Shown: positions 16,165 to 24,726 of the stretch, one piece after another
Layout: each line of letters starts with the position of its first letter
How positions within the stretch are numbered: position 1 is the stretch's first letter
NCBI GenBank assembly: GCA_002551355.1
Contig: NTHE01000057.1
Span: 1-51,770 of the forward strand
Reading direction: 5' to 3'
DNA: 51,770 nucleotides
From: Streptomyces sp. man185
Lineage (GTDB): Bacteria; Actinomycetota; Actinomycetes; Streptomycetales; Streptomycetaceae
The notes under the pieces: model-generated
Seen by the model: the letters and a program-made list of their open reading frames with translations, nothing else
The model's database searches: none
Told to the model about the DNA's origin: nothing
Program-made: the position numbers and the translations under genes

Positions 16165-17606
16165 CGGGTCGCTCCTTCCAGTTCGCGGACCGGCTCGGTG
16201 GTCTGCGCCCGGTGCATGGGGGCGGACGGGTCCGGGCCGCCCAGCCAGCGGCCCACGGGCTCACCCAGCGTGCCCCGCTCCAGATCCCAGGCCACCTGCC
16301 CCCCTCGTACCACCGTGGTGAACCGGCCGGTGAACATCCAGCCCTCGTACGCCGACCAGCCGCACAGCGACTCGACGTGGGAGGCCGAGAGCTGCCAGCG
16401 GGCGGCCGGGTCCAGGAGGGCCAGATCGGCGTCGGCGCCGACCGTCAGCCGGCCCTTCCCGGCCAGGTCGAACAGGCCCGCGGGCCCCGTCCCCATCAGC
16501 CGGGCCAGGTGGACGGCGGCGGTGTCGGGGGCGATGCCACGCGCGAGCATGCCCGTCCAGACCGACACGGCCAGCTCCTGGACGCCGGGGAGGCCCGGCG
16601 GCGCGTCGGCCGGGGGGCGGTTCTTCTCCTCGACGGTGTGCGGGGCGTGATCACTGCCGATGGTGGACGCCTCGCCGCTGAGCACGGCCTGCCAGAGCCG
16701 GTCCCGGTCGCGGGGAGCGCGGATCGCCGGGGAGAGCCGGGTACGGGGGCCGCGCAGGGCGGTGTCGTGGTCGGTGAACGCGAGGTGGTGCCCGGTGACC
16801 TCGAAGCTGATCGGCAGTCCCTCGGCCGCGGCGGCCACGAGCAGGTCGGTCTCCTCGGCGGACGACACGTGCAGGATGTGGGTCTTCGTGCCGTACGTAC
16901 GGACCAGTTGGACGACCTTGGCGACCGCGACGATCGCCCCGGAGCGCGGCCGGTGGGGCTCGTAGGCGTCGTACGACTCGGGGTCACCGGCGCGGGAGTC
17001 GAGCAGGTCGAAGACGTGCTGGTCCTCGGCGTGCAGCACGAGGCGCACCCCGCCGCGCGCGGCGGCGGCGAACGCCGCCTCCAGCTGATGCGCGTCGCGG
17101 AACACCACGGGTGCCGTGTGGTGGCCCGCCATGAACGCCTTGGCGGAGGTCGCCACCTCCGGGGCGAGGTCGGCGAGCACTTCCGGGTGGTCGGGGTCCG
17201 CCCCCATGTGGAACCGGTGGTCCACGTAGGAGCGGCCCGCGATCAACGCCGCCTTCGCCCGCAGGGTCGCCGCGTCGAGTGAAGGGGGGCGCGTGTTGGG
17301 CATGTCCATCACGGTCGTGACGCCCCCGGCGAGCGCGGCCCGACTGCCGTTCTCCCAGGTCTCCTTGTGCTCCAGTCCAGGTGTACGGAAATGCACATGG
17401 GAGTCGATGAGGCCCGGCAGGACGTACCTGCCCGCGGCGCTCAGGCGGGGACCGGCGGGCAGCGGAACGCCGGGGGCGACGATCGCCGCGACGCGGCCGT
17501 CGCGGACGACGACGCTGCCCTCGACCACTCCCTCGGGAGTGACCAGGCGGCCTCCTTCCACCACCAGGTCGGCCGGGGAGGAGGGTATGGAGGAGGGGGA
17601 GTTCAT
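16161..17606 (-). CDS. Dihydroorotase/allantoinase-like cyclic amidohydrolase
   Basis: The 481-residue protein is a full amidohydrolase. DSHVHFRTPG gives the metal-binding HxH, SAKAFMAGHH the carboxylated Lys, then HILHVSS and SDHAPH give the remaining metal ligands. Length and the C-terminal GEPVGRWL ending suit the dihydroorotase/allantoinase/hydantoinase group. Outside a pyr operon, and beside AsnB and a cysteine-synthase-like gene, it more likely closes or opens a ureido, imide or lactam ring in a secondary pathway than makes orotate. ATG 17606 overlaps the upstream stop (ATGA); a GTG at 17615 is an alternative start. Confidence 0.82.
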   Translation of the reverse strand: MNSPSSIPSSPADLVVEGGRLVTPEGVVEGSVVVRDGRVAAIVAPGVPLPAGPRLSAAGRYVLPGLIDSHVHFRTPGLEHKETWENGSRAALAGGVTTVMDMPNTRPPSLDAATLRAKAALIAGRSYVDHRFHMGADPDHPEVLADLAPEVATSAKAFMAGHHTAPVVFRDAHQLEAAFAAAARGGVRLVLHAEDQHVFDLLDSRAGDPESYDAYEPHRPRSGAIVAVAKVVQLVRTYGTKTHILHVSSAEETDLLVAAAAEGLPISFEVTGHHLAFTDHDTALRGPRTRLSPAIRAPRDRDRLWQAVLSGEASTIGSDHAPHTVEEKNRPPADAPPGLPGVQELAVSVWTGMLARGIAPDTAAVHLARLMGTGPAGLFDLAGKGRLTVGADADLALLDPAARWQLSASHVESLCGWSAYEGWMFTGRFTTVVRGGQVAWDLERGTLGEPVGRWLGGPDPSAPMHRAQTTEPVRELEGATR

Positions 17607-18847
17607 CGGTTCCACGGCAGGCTCACCAGTTCCTTGCAGAGGTCGTTGGTCGGTCCCATCAGAGCGACGGCCCGGGCGTCCCGCCCGAACCGGTTGATCG
17701 GATGCGTCTCCACGTAACCCGCCGATCCGAGGAAGCGGGCCACGTCCGCCACCACACGCTCCGCCGCCGCGGAGGCGGCCAGCTTGGAGTGGAGCGTGGT
17801 CGTCCCGGGGTCGGCGGCGGTGCGCCGGCCGGCCCGCTCCACCACCGCGCGGGCGGACTCCACGTCGGTGGCCAGGTCCACCAGGCGGTGCCGGACCGCC
17901 TGGTGGGCGTAGAGCCCACGGCGCTCGGCATGCGCGTGTGCGACGTCGAGCGCGGCCTGCGCGAGGCCCACGGCGACCGCGCCGAGGGAAGCGCCGCTGT
18001 CACGGACCCGGCCGATGATGGACGCCGCGACGCCCGTCGCACCGAGCCGTGCGGAGTCCGGCACGACGCACGCGCGCACCGAGACGAATCCGGTGGCGGA
18101 GCCGCGCATCCCGGTCAGCCGCATCGAGGTGTCGGGGATCAGTCCCGGGTGGTCGCCCGGGACCAGGAAGAACGTCTGGCCGGCCGCTCCGTATCCGGTG
18201 TCCCGGGAAGAGGCCGCTGCCGGGGCCTCGTCCGGAGTCTGGGCCAGGACGAGGTAGACGTCCGCGAGGCCCGCGCTGGTGGTGAAGGACTTGGCGCCGT
18301 CCAGGAGCCAGTCCCCCTCGGGCGTGCGGTCCGCCCGGGTGGCGAGGTTCTTCTTGTCGGCGCCGGCCCCGCTCTCCGACCAGGCGGAGGCGGCCAGCCA
18401 GCGGCCGTCGGCCAGCCTGGGCAGCACCTCCCGGTGCTGGGCGGGCGAACCGTTCTCGACGATGCGGCTGGTCACGGCGCAGTGCTGGAACAGCATGATC
18501 GCCGCCGACGCGTTCACCGAGGCGACCTGTTCCACACAGGTGTTGAGGGCCACCGCGTCGGCGCCGGCGCCGCCGTAGCACTTCGGTACGACCAGGGCCA
18601 GCAGGCCGCTCTCGCGGAGCACCGAGACGGCTTCGCGGTCCGGCTCCCCGCTGAGGTCGGCCGCCTCGGCGCAGGCCGCCAGCCGCTCCAGGGCCGGGGG
18701 TGTGGGCAGGAGGGGAGCGGGGCGCGCGGTGACGTCGCGGGCGGCCCTGCGGTGGCTGCCGGGGAACGGATCGATGGCGAACGGGTCGGACGACGCCCCG
18801 GGGACGATGTCCTCGCGTACGGCGGTCAGGCTGTCAGCGGAACCCAC
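17603..18847 (-). CDS. Acyl-CoA-dehydrogenase-fold flavoenzyme
   Basis: The 414-residue protein has acyl-CoA dehydrogenase features: SAWSESGAGADKKNLATRA (flavin/substrate region, residues about 130-150), WLLDGAKSFTTSAGLAD, the TGMRGSATGFVS strand, and GYVETHPINRFGRDARAV near the C-terminus. It either desaturates a CoA-like or free acid, or acts as a two-component (DszC-type) flavin monooxygenase, which the flavin reductase in the same operon would support. GTG 18847 is chosen because gaggag precedes it. It overlaps the end of the PrpF gene by 22 bases. Confidence 0.78.
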   Translation of the reverse strand: MGSADSLTAVREDIVPGASSDPFAIDPFPGSHRRAARDVTARPAPLLPTPPALERLAACAEAADLSGEPDREAVSVLRESGLLALVVPKCYGGAGADAVALNTCVEQVASVNASAAIMLFQHCAVTSRIVENGSPAQHREVLPRLADGRWLAASAWSESGAGADKKNLATRADRTPEGDWLLDGAKSFTTSAGLADVYLVLAQTPDEAPAAASSRDTGYGAAGQTFFLVPGDHPGLIPDTSMRLTGMRGSATGFVSVRACVVPDSARLGATGVAASIIGRVRDSGASLGAVAVGLAQAALDVAHAHAERRGLYAHQAVRHRLVDLATDVESARAVVERAGRRTAADPGTTTLHSKLAASAAAERVVADVARFLGSAGYVETHPINRFGRDARAVALMGPTNDLCKELVSLPWNR

Positions 18848-19917
18848 GGGTTCTCCTCGGATAGGGGGGCGGGCGGGGTGAGGCGGGGAGTGGAGGAGGA
18901 GTGCTGGGCGTTCGCGGACCGGGGGCGCGGCAGCAGTCCCCGGTACTCGACCTGCTTCTCGGCGACCGACACCCAGGCCAGCTCGCGCCGCCCGTCGGGG
19001 CCGGACGTCGAGTGGGCGGCGACCCGGACGCAGCCGCCCGGGGTGCGGACCTGGAGCAGCGCGTCGGGATCCCGGGCCGCGCTCCCCGCCAGCGACCAGG
19101 GCACGGTGCCGGTGATGCCGGCGGCGGCGCCCAGGCAGATGGCGCCGGTCAGCGCGACCGTGGGGTGCCAGGAGGGAACCGACACGGCCCGTACGTACAG
19201 TCCGCCGCCGTCCTGCGGAAGCACGGCCGCGATCTTGGGGAAGGCCCCGAAGGTGTCCCAGCCCTGCGAGGCGCAGACCGCGATCCGCAGCCGGGTCATG
19301 GTGTCGAACAGAGCGGGGTCGTCGCCGAAGAGGGCGTCCGGCCCGTCGACGCCGAGCTGCGTCGCGTCGACGAAGGCGTACGGATTGCCCATCGACACCA
19401 GCGAGACGGGCACGGACCGTCCCTCGAAGGGGACGTACGTCACCGGCTCCCCCGTCATCAGGAGCTCGGGCAGCTCGAGCGGCGGTGAGCACAGGAAGTG
19501 CGCCGTGAACCGGGTGCCGTCGCCGAAGGTCTCCTCGGCCTCGCACACCACGTTGTCGCCGTTGTTGAGGACGTTGACCCGGACCCGGCACCCCGGAACC
19601 AGCGGCTGGATCATGCCGGTGCGGGCGGCCGCCTCGACGGCGGCCAGGATCGAGTGGCCGCAGGAACCGCGGAGGTCGAAGCTGTCGTGACTCTGCGGCA
19701 GGGACTGCACGAAGCGGTAGTCCAGGTCGAACAGCGGGTGCCGGGAGGGGCGCACGATGGCGTTCTTGAGGACGTCGGCCGATCCCTGCCGGGTCAGGTC
19801 GGCCCGCAGGTCGGTCAGCGCGCTCAGCAACTGGGGGTCGGACTCGGGGAGGTCGCGGCCGTCCAGCACCGCGGTGGGGCAGGGTGCGCCGGTCGCCTTG
19901 ACCAGGGAGACGATCAT
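18826..19917 (-). CDS. PrpF-family isomerase/tautomerase
   Basis: The 363-residue protein matches the PrpF (methylaconitate/oxalomesaconate isomerase) family in length and in segments such as KATGAPCPTAVLDGRDLP, YRFVQ, GSCGHSILAAVEAAARTG with the catalytic-position Cys, and LVSMGNPYAFVDATQLG. The second lobe ends with VAEKQVEYRGLLPR. Members shift double bonds in small unsaturated polycarboxylates by proton transfer. ATG 19917 overlaps the AsnB stop (ATGA). The last 30 residues are Pro/Ser-rich and probably disordered. Confidence 0.82.
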   Translation of the reverse strand: MIVSLVKATGAPCPTAVLDGRDLPESDPQLLSALTDLRADLTRQGSADVLKNAIVRPSRHPLFDLDYRFVQSLPQSHDSFDLRGSCGHSILAAVEAAARTGMIQPLVPGCRVRVNVLNNGDNVVCEAEETFGDGTRFTAHFLCSPPLELPELLMTGEPVTYVPFEGRSVPVSLVSMGNPYAFVDATQLGVDGPDALFGDDPALFDTMTRLRIAVCASQGWDTFGAFPKIAAVLPQDGGGLYVRAVSVPSWHPTVALTGAICLGAAAGITGTVPWSLAGSAARDPDALLQVRTPGGCVRVAAHSTSGPDGRRELAWVSVAEKQVEYRGLLPRPRSANAQHSSSTPRLTPPAPLSEENPWVPLTA

Positions 19918-21773
19918 CCGGCCATCACCGCCAGTTCACGGGTCCGCCGGTGCGTGCCGGCGGACGGGCCGAAGAACTCGCCGCGCCACATCTGGTGCGA
20001 CATGAGGGCCCACAGGGCCAGCGAGGTCCCGTCGGACGGCCGGGCCTCCTGCTCGGCGAACAGGGCGTCGACCACCTCGTACCGCAGCCGTCCGTCGGCG
20101 CGCAGGGCTTGCGGGGAGAGGACGTCGCGGGCCAGTGCCCACAGCCGCTGCCCGGGGGCCAGCATGGCCGTGATCGGCAGGGTGAAGGGCTGCTTGGGCC
20201 GGTTCAGGACGCTGTCGGGCAGGAGCCCCTCGGCCGCCCGGTACAGCGCGCGCTTGACGCCGACACCGGGAACCGTGCGGTGCTGGTCGGGCAGGGACGC
20301 CGCGAAGCGCACCACGCTGGGCTGGCAGAACGGGAGCCGGGCCTCCACCGAGCTGGCCATCGACAGGTGGTCGACGCGGCGGAGGTGGTAGGCGGGCAGC
20401 CGGTAGCGCTGTTCGATGCGGGTGATGCGCTGGAGCCTGCTGCCCTCGCCGTGGGCGAGGATGTCGGTGAGGCCGGGCGGCAGCGGGGACGCGCCGGGCG
20501 CGAGGACCCGGGCGGCGTACTCGGGGGTGTACAGCTGCCGTCGCAGGGACTCGGGCACCGCGGCCAGGTGGTCGAGGTAGGGGCCCGCCCAGTCGGCCCC
20601 CTCGGGCGCGGCGAGGGCCTGGGTCATGCGGCTGTATCCGCCGAAGAGTTCGTCGGCCGCGTCCCCGGTGAGGGCCACCTTGAACCCGGCGTCGCGGACC
20701 GCCCGGAACAGCGAGAAGGTGGAGAGGGTGATCGGGTCGGCGTTGGGCTGGCCGAGGTGGCGTACGACGTCGCCCATCAGGTCCGGGAAGGTGGCCGGGT
20801 CGATCTCCACCTGGTGGTGCACCGTGCCGGTGTGCCGGGACACCTCCGAGGCGAAGGCCCGCTCGTCGCCCGGCCAGTTGCCCGTGTAGGCGATGTTGAA
20901 CGTGTGCAGCGCCTCGCTGGAGCCACGTTCGAACAGGGTGCGGGCCGCGAGCGCGGTGACCAGGCTGGAGTCGAGCCCGCCGGAGGTGATGGCCGCGACC
21001 GGTGCGTCGGCTACGAGCAGCCGGGAGACCTCGCGGGACAGCAGCTCGCGCAGCGACTCGCCGGCCCGGGACAGGCTCCGCTCCTCGTCGACCGGCGGAG
21101 CCGACTCGTACCCCATGCGCCGGGAGGCGAGGCGCAGGCCGTCCTCGCGGCTGACGACAGCGGTGGTGGCGGGCGGCAGGACGTCGATGCCCTCGAACAT
21201 GGTCCGCTGGCCGAAGGGCGTCTTGGCCGACAGGTAGGTGTGCAGGCCCAGTTCGTCCTCGTAGGGGCGCACGCCGTCGAAGCCGAGGAGGGCGGGCAGT
21301 TCGGAGGCGAAGTGGAACCGGCCGCTTCGCTCGTCCCAGTGGTAGTAGAGCGGTTTCATACCGGAGGCGTCGGTGGCGATCACCAGGCGCGGCTCCCGCC
21401 GCAGGTCCATCACGGCGACGGAGAACATGCCGTCGAGGTGCTCGGCGAACCGGTCCCCGTAGGTCAGGTAGAGCGCGGGGAGAATCGATCCGTCGCAGCG
21501 GTCGTCGAAGTGGAAGCCCTGGCGCATGAGTTCGGTGCGCAGCCGGTCGTGGTTGTAGATCTCACCGTTGAAGACGACCGTGATGTCGCCCAGGCGGTAG
21601 GGCTGGTCGCCGCCTTCGGGGTCCATGATCGAGAGCCGGTTGTTGCCGAGGGCCCAGCCGGACTGCCGGGCGAAGGACTGGGCGTCGGGGCCGCCGTGGT
21701 GCTGGAGCGCGGCGACCCGGCGCATCTCGTCGTCGGTGGTGCGGGCGTGGAAGGATCCGTGGATTCGGCACAT
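19914..21773 (-). CDS. Asparagine synthetase (glutamine-hydrolysing), AsnB-type amidotransferase
   Basis: The 619-residue protein starts MCRIHG, so the Ntn nucleophile is Cys2. The glutaminase half includes LQHHGGPDAQ, LSIMDPEGG and FNGEIYNH. The synthetase half has the PP-loop AITSGGLDSSLVTALAAR and later TGDAADELFGGYSR. Both active sites look intact. In natural-product clusters such enzymes amidate a carboxylate or cyclise by adenylation. It begins 9 bases after the bicupin stop and runs into prpF by a 4-base overlap. Confidence 0.9.
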   Translation of the reverse strand: MCRIHGSFHARTTDDEMRRVAALQHHGGPDAQSFARQSGWALGNNRLSIMDPEGGDQPYRLGDITVVFNGEIYNHDRLRTELMRQGFHFDDRCDGSILPALYLTYGDRFAEHLDGMFSVAVMDLRREPRLVIATDASGMKPLYYHWDERSGRFHFASELPALLGFDGVRPYEDELGLHTYLSAKTPFGQRTMFEGIDVLPPATTAVVSREDGLRLASRRMGYESAPPVDEERSLSRAGESLRELLSREVSRLLVADAPVAAITSGGLDSSLVTALAARTLFERGSSEALHTFNIAYTGNWPGDERAFASEVSRHTGTVHHQVEIDPATFPDLMGDVVRHLGQPNADPITLSTFSLFRAVRDAGFKVALTGDAADELFGGYSRMTQALAAPEGADWAGPYLDHLAAVPESLRRQLYTPEYAARVLAPGASPLPPGLTDILAHGEGSRLQRITRIEQRYRLPAYHLRRVDHLSMASSVEARLPFCQPSVVRFAASLPDQHRTVPGVGVKRALYRAAEGLLPDSVLNRPKQPFTLPITAMLAPGQRLWALARDVLSPQALRADGRLRYEVVDALFAEQEARPSDGTSLALWALMSHQMWRGEFFGPSAGTHRRTRELAVMAG

Positions 21774-21781
21774 GGCTCAGA

Positions 21782-22609
21782 TCACCTGACGTCGGAGGAG
21801 AGGCCGGCGGCGGAATAGAGCGCCGGGTCGTAGGGGCTGGGGCCCCCGCAGGTCACGAAGCGCCGGGCGTCGGGCCCGGTGTGGGGGTTGCGAGCGCCGT
21901 GCAGAACCCCCGGCGCGGCGTACAGGACGTCCCCGGCGGCGACGTCGATCCAGCGGTCGCGCAGGTACATCTGGCCGATGCCCTCGAAGGCGATGAACGC
22001 CTCGTCGCTGTCGGGGTGCAGGTGGACGTTGAAGGTCTGACCCGGCTGCTGGATGCCGCAGTGCAGGCAGAGCTGGCTGCTGCCGTTGCCGGGCCAGAAG
22101 ACGAAGTTCATGGTGGCGCGGTCGGTGTCGGGGGCTATCTGGCCGGTGCCGCCGAACCCGCGCAGCTGGGTGGTCTCGTCCCAGAGCGTGGAGAACGGCT
22201 CGGGGTCGGTGCCGGGCCGGCGCCCCGGCGTGAGAGGGGTGCGCCAGATGTAGACGGTGAGTCCGTCCTGGTCGGCCGTGAGGCTCAGGGCCTGCCCCGT
22301 GGGGGCGTACGCGGCGTGGGACCGCTCCACGCTCCGGCTGCGGGAACCCACCGTGGCCGTCCCCCGGCCGTCGAAGACGACCGCGGTGTTCTCCTCGTCG
22401 TTGCTCGACTCGGGGCTGAAGGTCTCGCCCGGGGCGATGCGGACGACGTGCAGCGTGACGTGGGTGGAGCCGGCGGCGGGACTCACCGGGGTGGCGACTT
22501 CGGTGAGCCGGCCGGCCAGGGGGGCGAAGACGAAGTCTCCGGCGGAGATGATCCGTGCGTCCCCGAGGAAGGGAGCGGTGGGAGACGGCGAGGTGGTGGT
22601 GCGCGTCAT
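21782..22609 (-). CDS. Bicupin protein
   Basis: The 275-residue protein contains two cupin barrels. The first (about 25-130) has lost the typical metal-binding histidines (GETFSPESSNDEENTAVV). The second keeps them: FNVHLHPDSDEAFIAFEG and the downstream GVLHGARNPH, a standard HxH..E..H set. A metal-dependent dioxygenase or isomerase is possible. ATG 22609 is preceded on its strand by GGAGCATC. It follows a 500-base spacer and probably has its own promoter for the AsnB-to-flavin-reductase operon. Confidence 0.75.
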   Translation of the reverse strand: MTRTTTSPSPTAPFLGDARIISAGDFVFAPLAGRLTEVATPVSPAAGSTHVTLHVVRIAPGETFSPESSNDEENTAVVFDGRGTATVGSRSRSVERSHAAYAPTGQALSLTADQDGLTVYIWRTPLTPGRRPGTDPEPFSTLWDETTQLRGFGGTGQIAPDTDRATMNFVFWPGNGSSQLCLHCGIQQPGQTFNVHLHPDSDEAFIAFEGIGQMYLRDRWIDVAAGDVLYAAPGVLHGARNPHTGPDARRFVTCGGPSPYDPALYSAAGLSSDVR

Positions 22610-22878
22610 GCGAGATGCTCCTTGAGGAGGGAGAGGGAAGGGGAGACGCCGGGGCGATCGGGGCGGGAGGGCTTGATGGCGCCCTGCCAGGAAAGACTCG
22701 CGCCGAGCGGTCCCGTCGCCCTCCCGCCTCGCTACCGGGACCGGGGAGGTGGCCGGGAACCGATCCGTAATCCGGCCACTTCCCGGGCGGCACTGCGGCT
22801 CCGCTGCCGGGCGGCTCGGCGGCTCCGCGACCGGACGGCCGCGGTGGGCTCCCCGACCGGGAAGGGCGTCCCCACGGC

Positions 22879-22936
22879 AACGAGCCGGGGCCGGCGCGGC
22901 CCCTGGGAAGGGTGTCCGCGCCGGCCCCGGCTCGTT
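22879..22936 (-). terminator. Long inverted repeat, probable terminator of the SAT-EamA operon
   Basis: Two perfect 20-bp arms (22879-22898 and 22917-22936) with an 18-base loop, about 180 bases beyond the EamA stop. There is no clear U-tract, as is common in Streptomyces. Confidence 0.55.
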
Positions 22937-22980
22937 GAGACCTGGCTTGCGCTGTCGCTGTTTCCTGCGATGTGGCGGTT

Positions 22981-23040
22981 CGGTGCCGCAGTGTTGTGTT
23001 CGGTGCCGCAGCGTTGTGTCCGGTACCGCAGTGTTCCGTG
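22981..23040. repeat. Three tandem 20-bp repeats
   Basis: CGGTGCCGCAGTGTTGTGTT, CGGTGCCGCAGCGTTGTGTC and CGGTACCGCAGTGTTCCGTG follow one another without gaps. No coding role; they lie between the EamA stop and the long inverted repeat. Confidence 0.75.
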
Positions 23041-23115
23041 CCGCCGCGGCCTCGGTGCGCTGTTCCTGCTGGTGGTGGGCCGGTCCAGGTGCGGCTGTGC
23101 CGCTGTACGGCGGTG

Positions 23116-24066
23116 CTACGGGCGGCTCTTCTCCGGCACGCGGTCGGGGGCGACCGGTGACGTCGGCTTGGGCTTCCCGGCCCGGGACAGGGACGAGATC
23201 CGGCCTTCCGCGAGGGCGAGCGCGGCGATGACGAGGACCCCGCCCACCGGTACGTTCCAGGACAGCGGTTCGCCCAGGGCGAGCACTCCGACGACCACGG
23301 AGAACACCGGTACGAGGTAGTTCACGCCGGAGGCGGTGGTCGGACCGGCGTCCGCGATCAGGCGGTTGAGCAGCGCGAAGGCGATACCGGTGGAGGCCGC
23401 GCCGAGAACCAGCAGGGCGAGCAGCGGCTTGGCGGTGAGGTCTCCGTGCAGGCTCCAGCCGGTCACGAACGTCGTGAGCACCACCGTGATGACGGAAGCC
23501 GTGCCCAGCTGGGCCGCGGTCACGGAGAGCGCGGGCAGCTTGTGGGGGCCGATGAAGCGGCGGATGTACACGAAGCTGACGGCGTAGCTCGCGGCGGCCC
23601 CGACGCAGGCGAGCTGGCCGCCGATCGAGCCGAAGCCGTCGGTGTTCCACGGCCCCACCACGATGATCAGCCCGACGAATCCGCCGACCAGGCCGATCAC
23701 CTTGCGGCGCGTCGGCTTCTCCTCGGAGAGCGCGAGAGCGGCGACGCCCATGGTGATGAGCGGGGTGGCGCCCTGGATCACTCCCGCGATGGTCGCGGTG
23801 GTGTGCTGCTCGCCGATGGCGAAGAGCGTGAAGGGAATGACGTTGCCGAAGACGGAGGCCACGGCGATGTGGCCCCACAGCGGGCGTCCCGGCAGAGGAA
23901 GGCGCTTGAGGGCGAGCATGGCGACGACGACGAGCGCGCCGACCACCAGTCGGCCGGAGGCGAGTTGCAGGGGCGCGAACGCCTCCAGCGACATCTTGAT
24001 GAAGGCGAAGCTGCAGCCCCACAGAGCGGCCAGCAGACCGAAGCGGCCCCAGTTGGCGAGGTTCAT
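23116..24066 (-). CDS. EamA/DMT-family transporter
   Basis: The 316-residue protein has about ten membrane helices in two homologous EamA halves (ALWGCSFAFIKMSLEAFAPL at the start; PVFSVVVGVLALGEPLSW in the second half). Family members export amino acids and metabolites. Within this cluster it is the obvious candidate for product export or self-resistance. The cytoplasmic tail is Lys/Pro-rich. It lies downstream of the cupin gene with a 75-base gap. Confidence 0.88.
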   Translation of the reverse strand: MNLANWGRFGLLAALWGCSFAFIKMSLEAFAPLQLASGRLVVGALVVVAMLALKRLPLPGRPLWGHIAVASVFGNVIPFTLFAIGEQHTTATIAGVIQGATPLITMGVAALALSEEKPTRRKVIGLVGGFVGLIIVVGPWNTDGFGSIGGQLACVGAAASYAVSFVYIRRFIGPHKLPALSVTAAQLGTASVITVVLTTFVTGWSLHGDLTAKPLLALLVLGAASTGIAFALLNRLIADAGPTTASGVNYLVPVFSVVVGVLALGEPLSWNVPVGGVLVIAALALAEGRISSLSRAGKPKPTSPVAPDRVPEKSRP

Positions 24067-24141
24067 GCGGTTCTCCTGAGAAGAGGTCGAGGAAAGGGGA
24101 GGGGGAGGAAGAAGGAGGGCGGGGCCGGTCGGACCCGCCGG

Positions 24142-24726
24142 TCAGTCGTGTTGGTGCGGGGCGGAGTGCGCGCCGTCGGGACCGTGGTGATGGTGGTGGT
24201 CGGGGCCGTGGTGGTGACCGGGGCCGTCGCCGTGCGTATGCCGGTGCGGGTGGTCGTGATCGGTGCTGGGGGCGTCGACCTCGAACTGGTCGTACTTCTC
24301 CATCAGCGCGACCATCTCCTCGCGGGAGGGGCGGTTGCCGTCGGCGAGCAGGGCGGCCAGGCCCTCGAAGTAGCCCTCGCGGTGTTCGGCCGGGGTGAAG
24401 ATGATCAGCATCTCCGCGAGCGAGTCGCTCTCGTTGCGGAAGCCGTGCACCGCGTTCTCCGGCACGTGCATGAAGTCCCCGGTACGGGCGGTGCGCCAGC
24501 CGGTGCCGTCGTGGAGCCGGACCTCGCCCGTCAGGACGTAGAAGGACTCGGAGATCTTGGAGTGGAAGTGCGGGTCCGCCCCGCCGGCCCCCGGCAGCAT
24601 CGAGTGGTGGAAGAGCCCGAAGCGCCCGTCGGTGGTTTCCGCGAGGGCTATGAAGCGGGTGGTCGTGGCGGTCCCGATCTCGGCCTTCACCGCGTCCGCG
24701 TAGGCCCGGAACATCGCGTGGCTCAT
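24142..24726 (-). CDS. Cupin protein with His-rich tail
   Basis: The 194-residue protein has one cupin domain (GAGGADPHFHSKISESFYVLTGEVRLHDG, then GDFMHVPENAVHGFRN), with the HxH..E..H metal ligands present. The last 40 residues are dominated by His with Asp/Gly/Pro, including a run HHHHH, which suggests metal storage or delivery. ATG 24726 overlaps the cysteine-synthase-like stop (ATGA), so the GTG-led longer frame is rejected. It may be a dioxygenase, isomerase or metal-handling partner in the cluster. Confidence 0.8.
   Translation of the reverse strand: MSHAMFRAYADAVKAEIGTATTTRFIALAETTDGRFGLFHHSMLPGAGGADPHFHSKISESFYVLTGEVRLHDGTGWRTARTGDFMHVPENAVHGFRNESDSLAEMLIIFTPAEHREGYFEGLAALLADGNRPSREEMVALMEKYDQFEVDAPSTDHDHPHRHTHGDGPGHHHGPDHHHHHGPDGAHSAPHQHD

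Larger units (their letters stand above)
22610..23115. other. 500-base spacer between EamA and bicupin genes
   Basis: No gene is visible. It holds a long 20-bp inverted repeat (22879-22936) and three tandem 20-bp repeats (22981-23040), listed separately. The promoter of the bicupin-led operon should lie at its left end. Confidence 0.55.
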
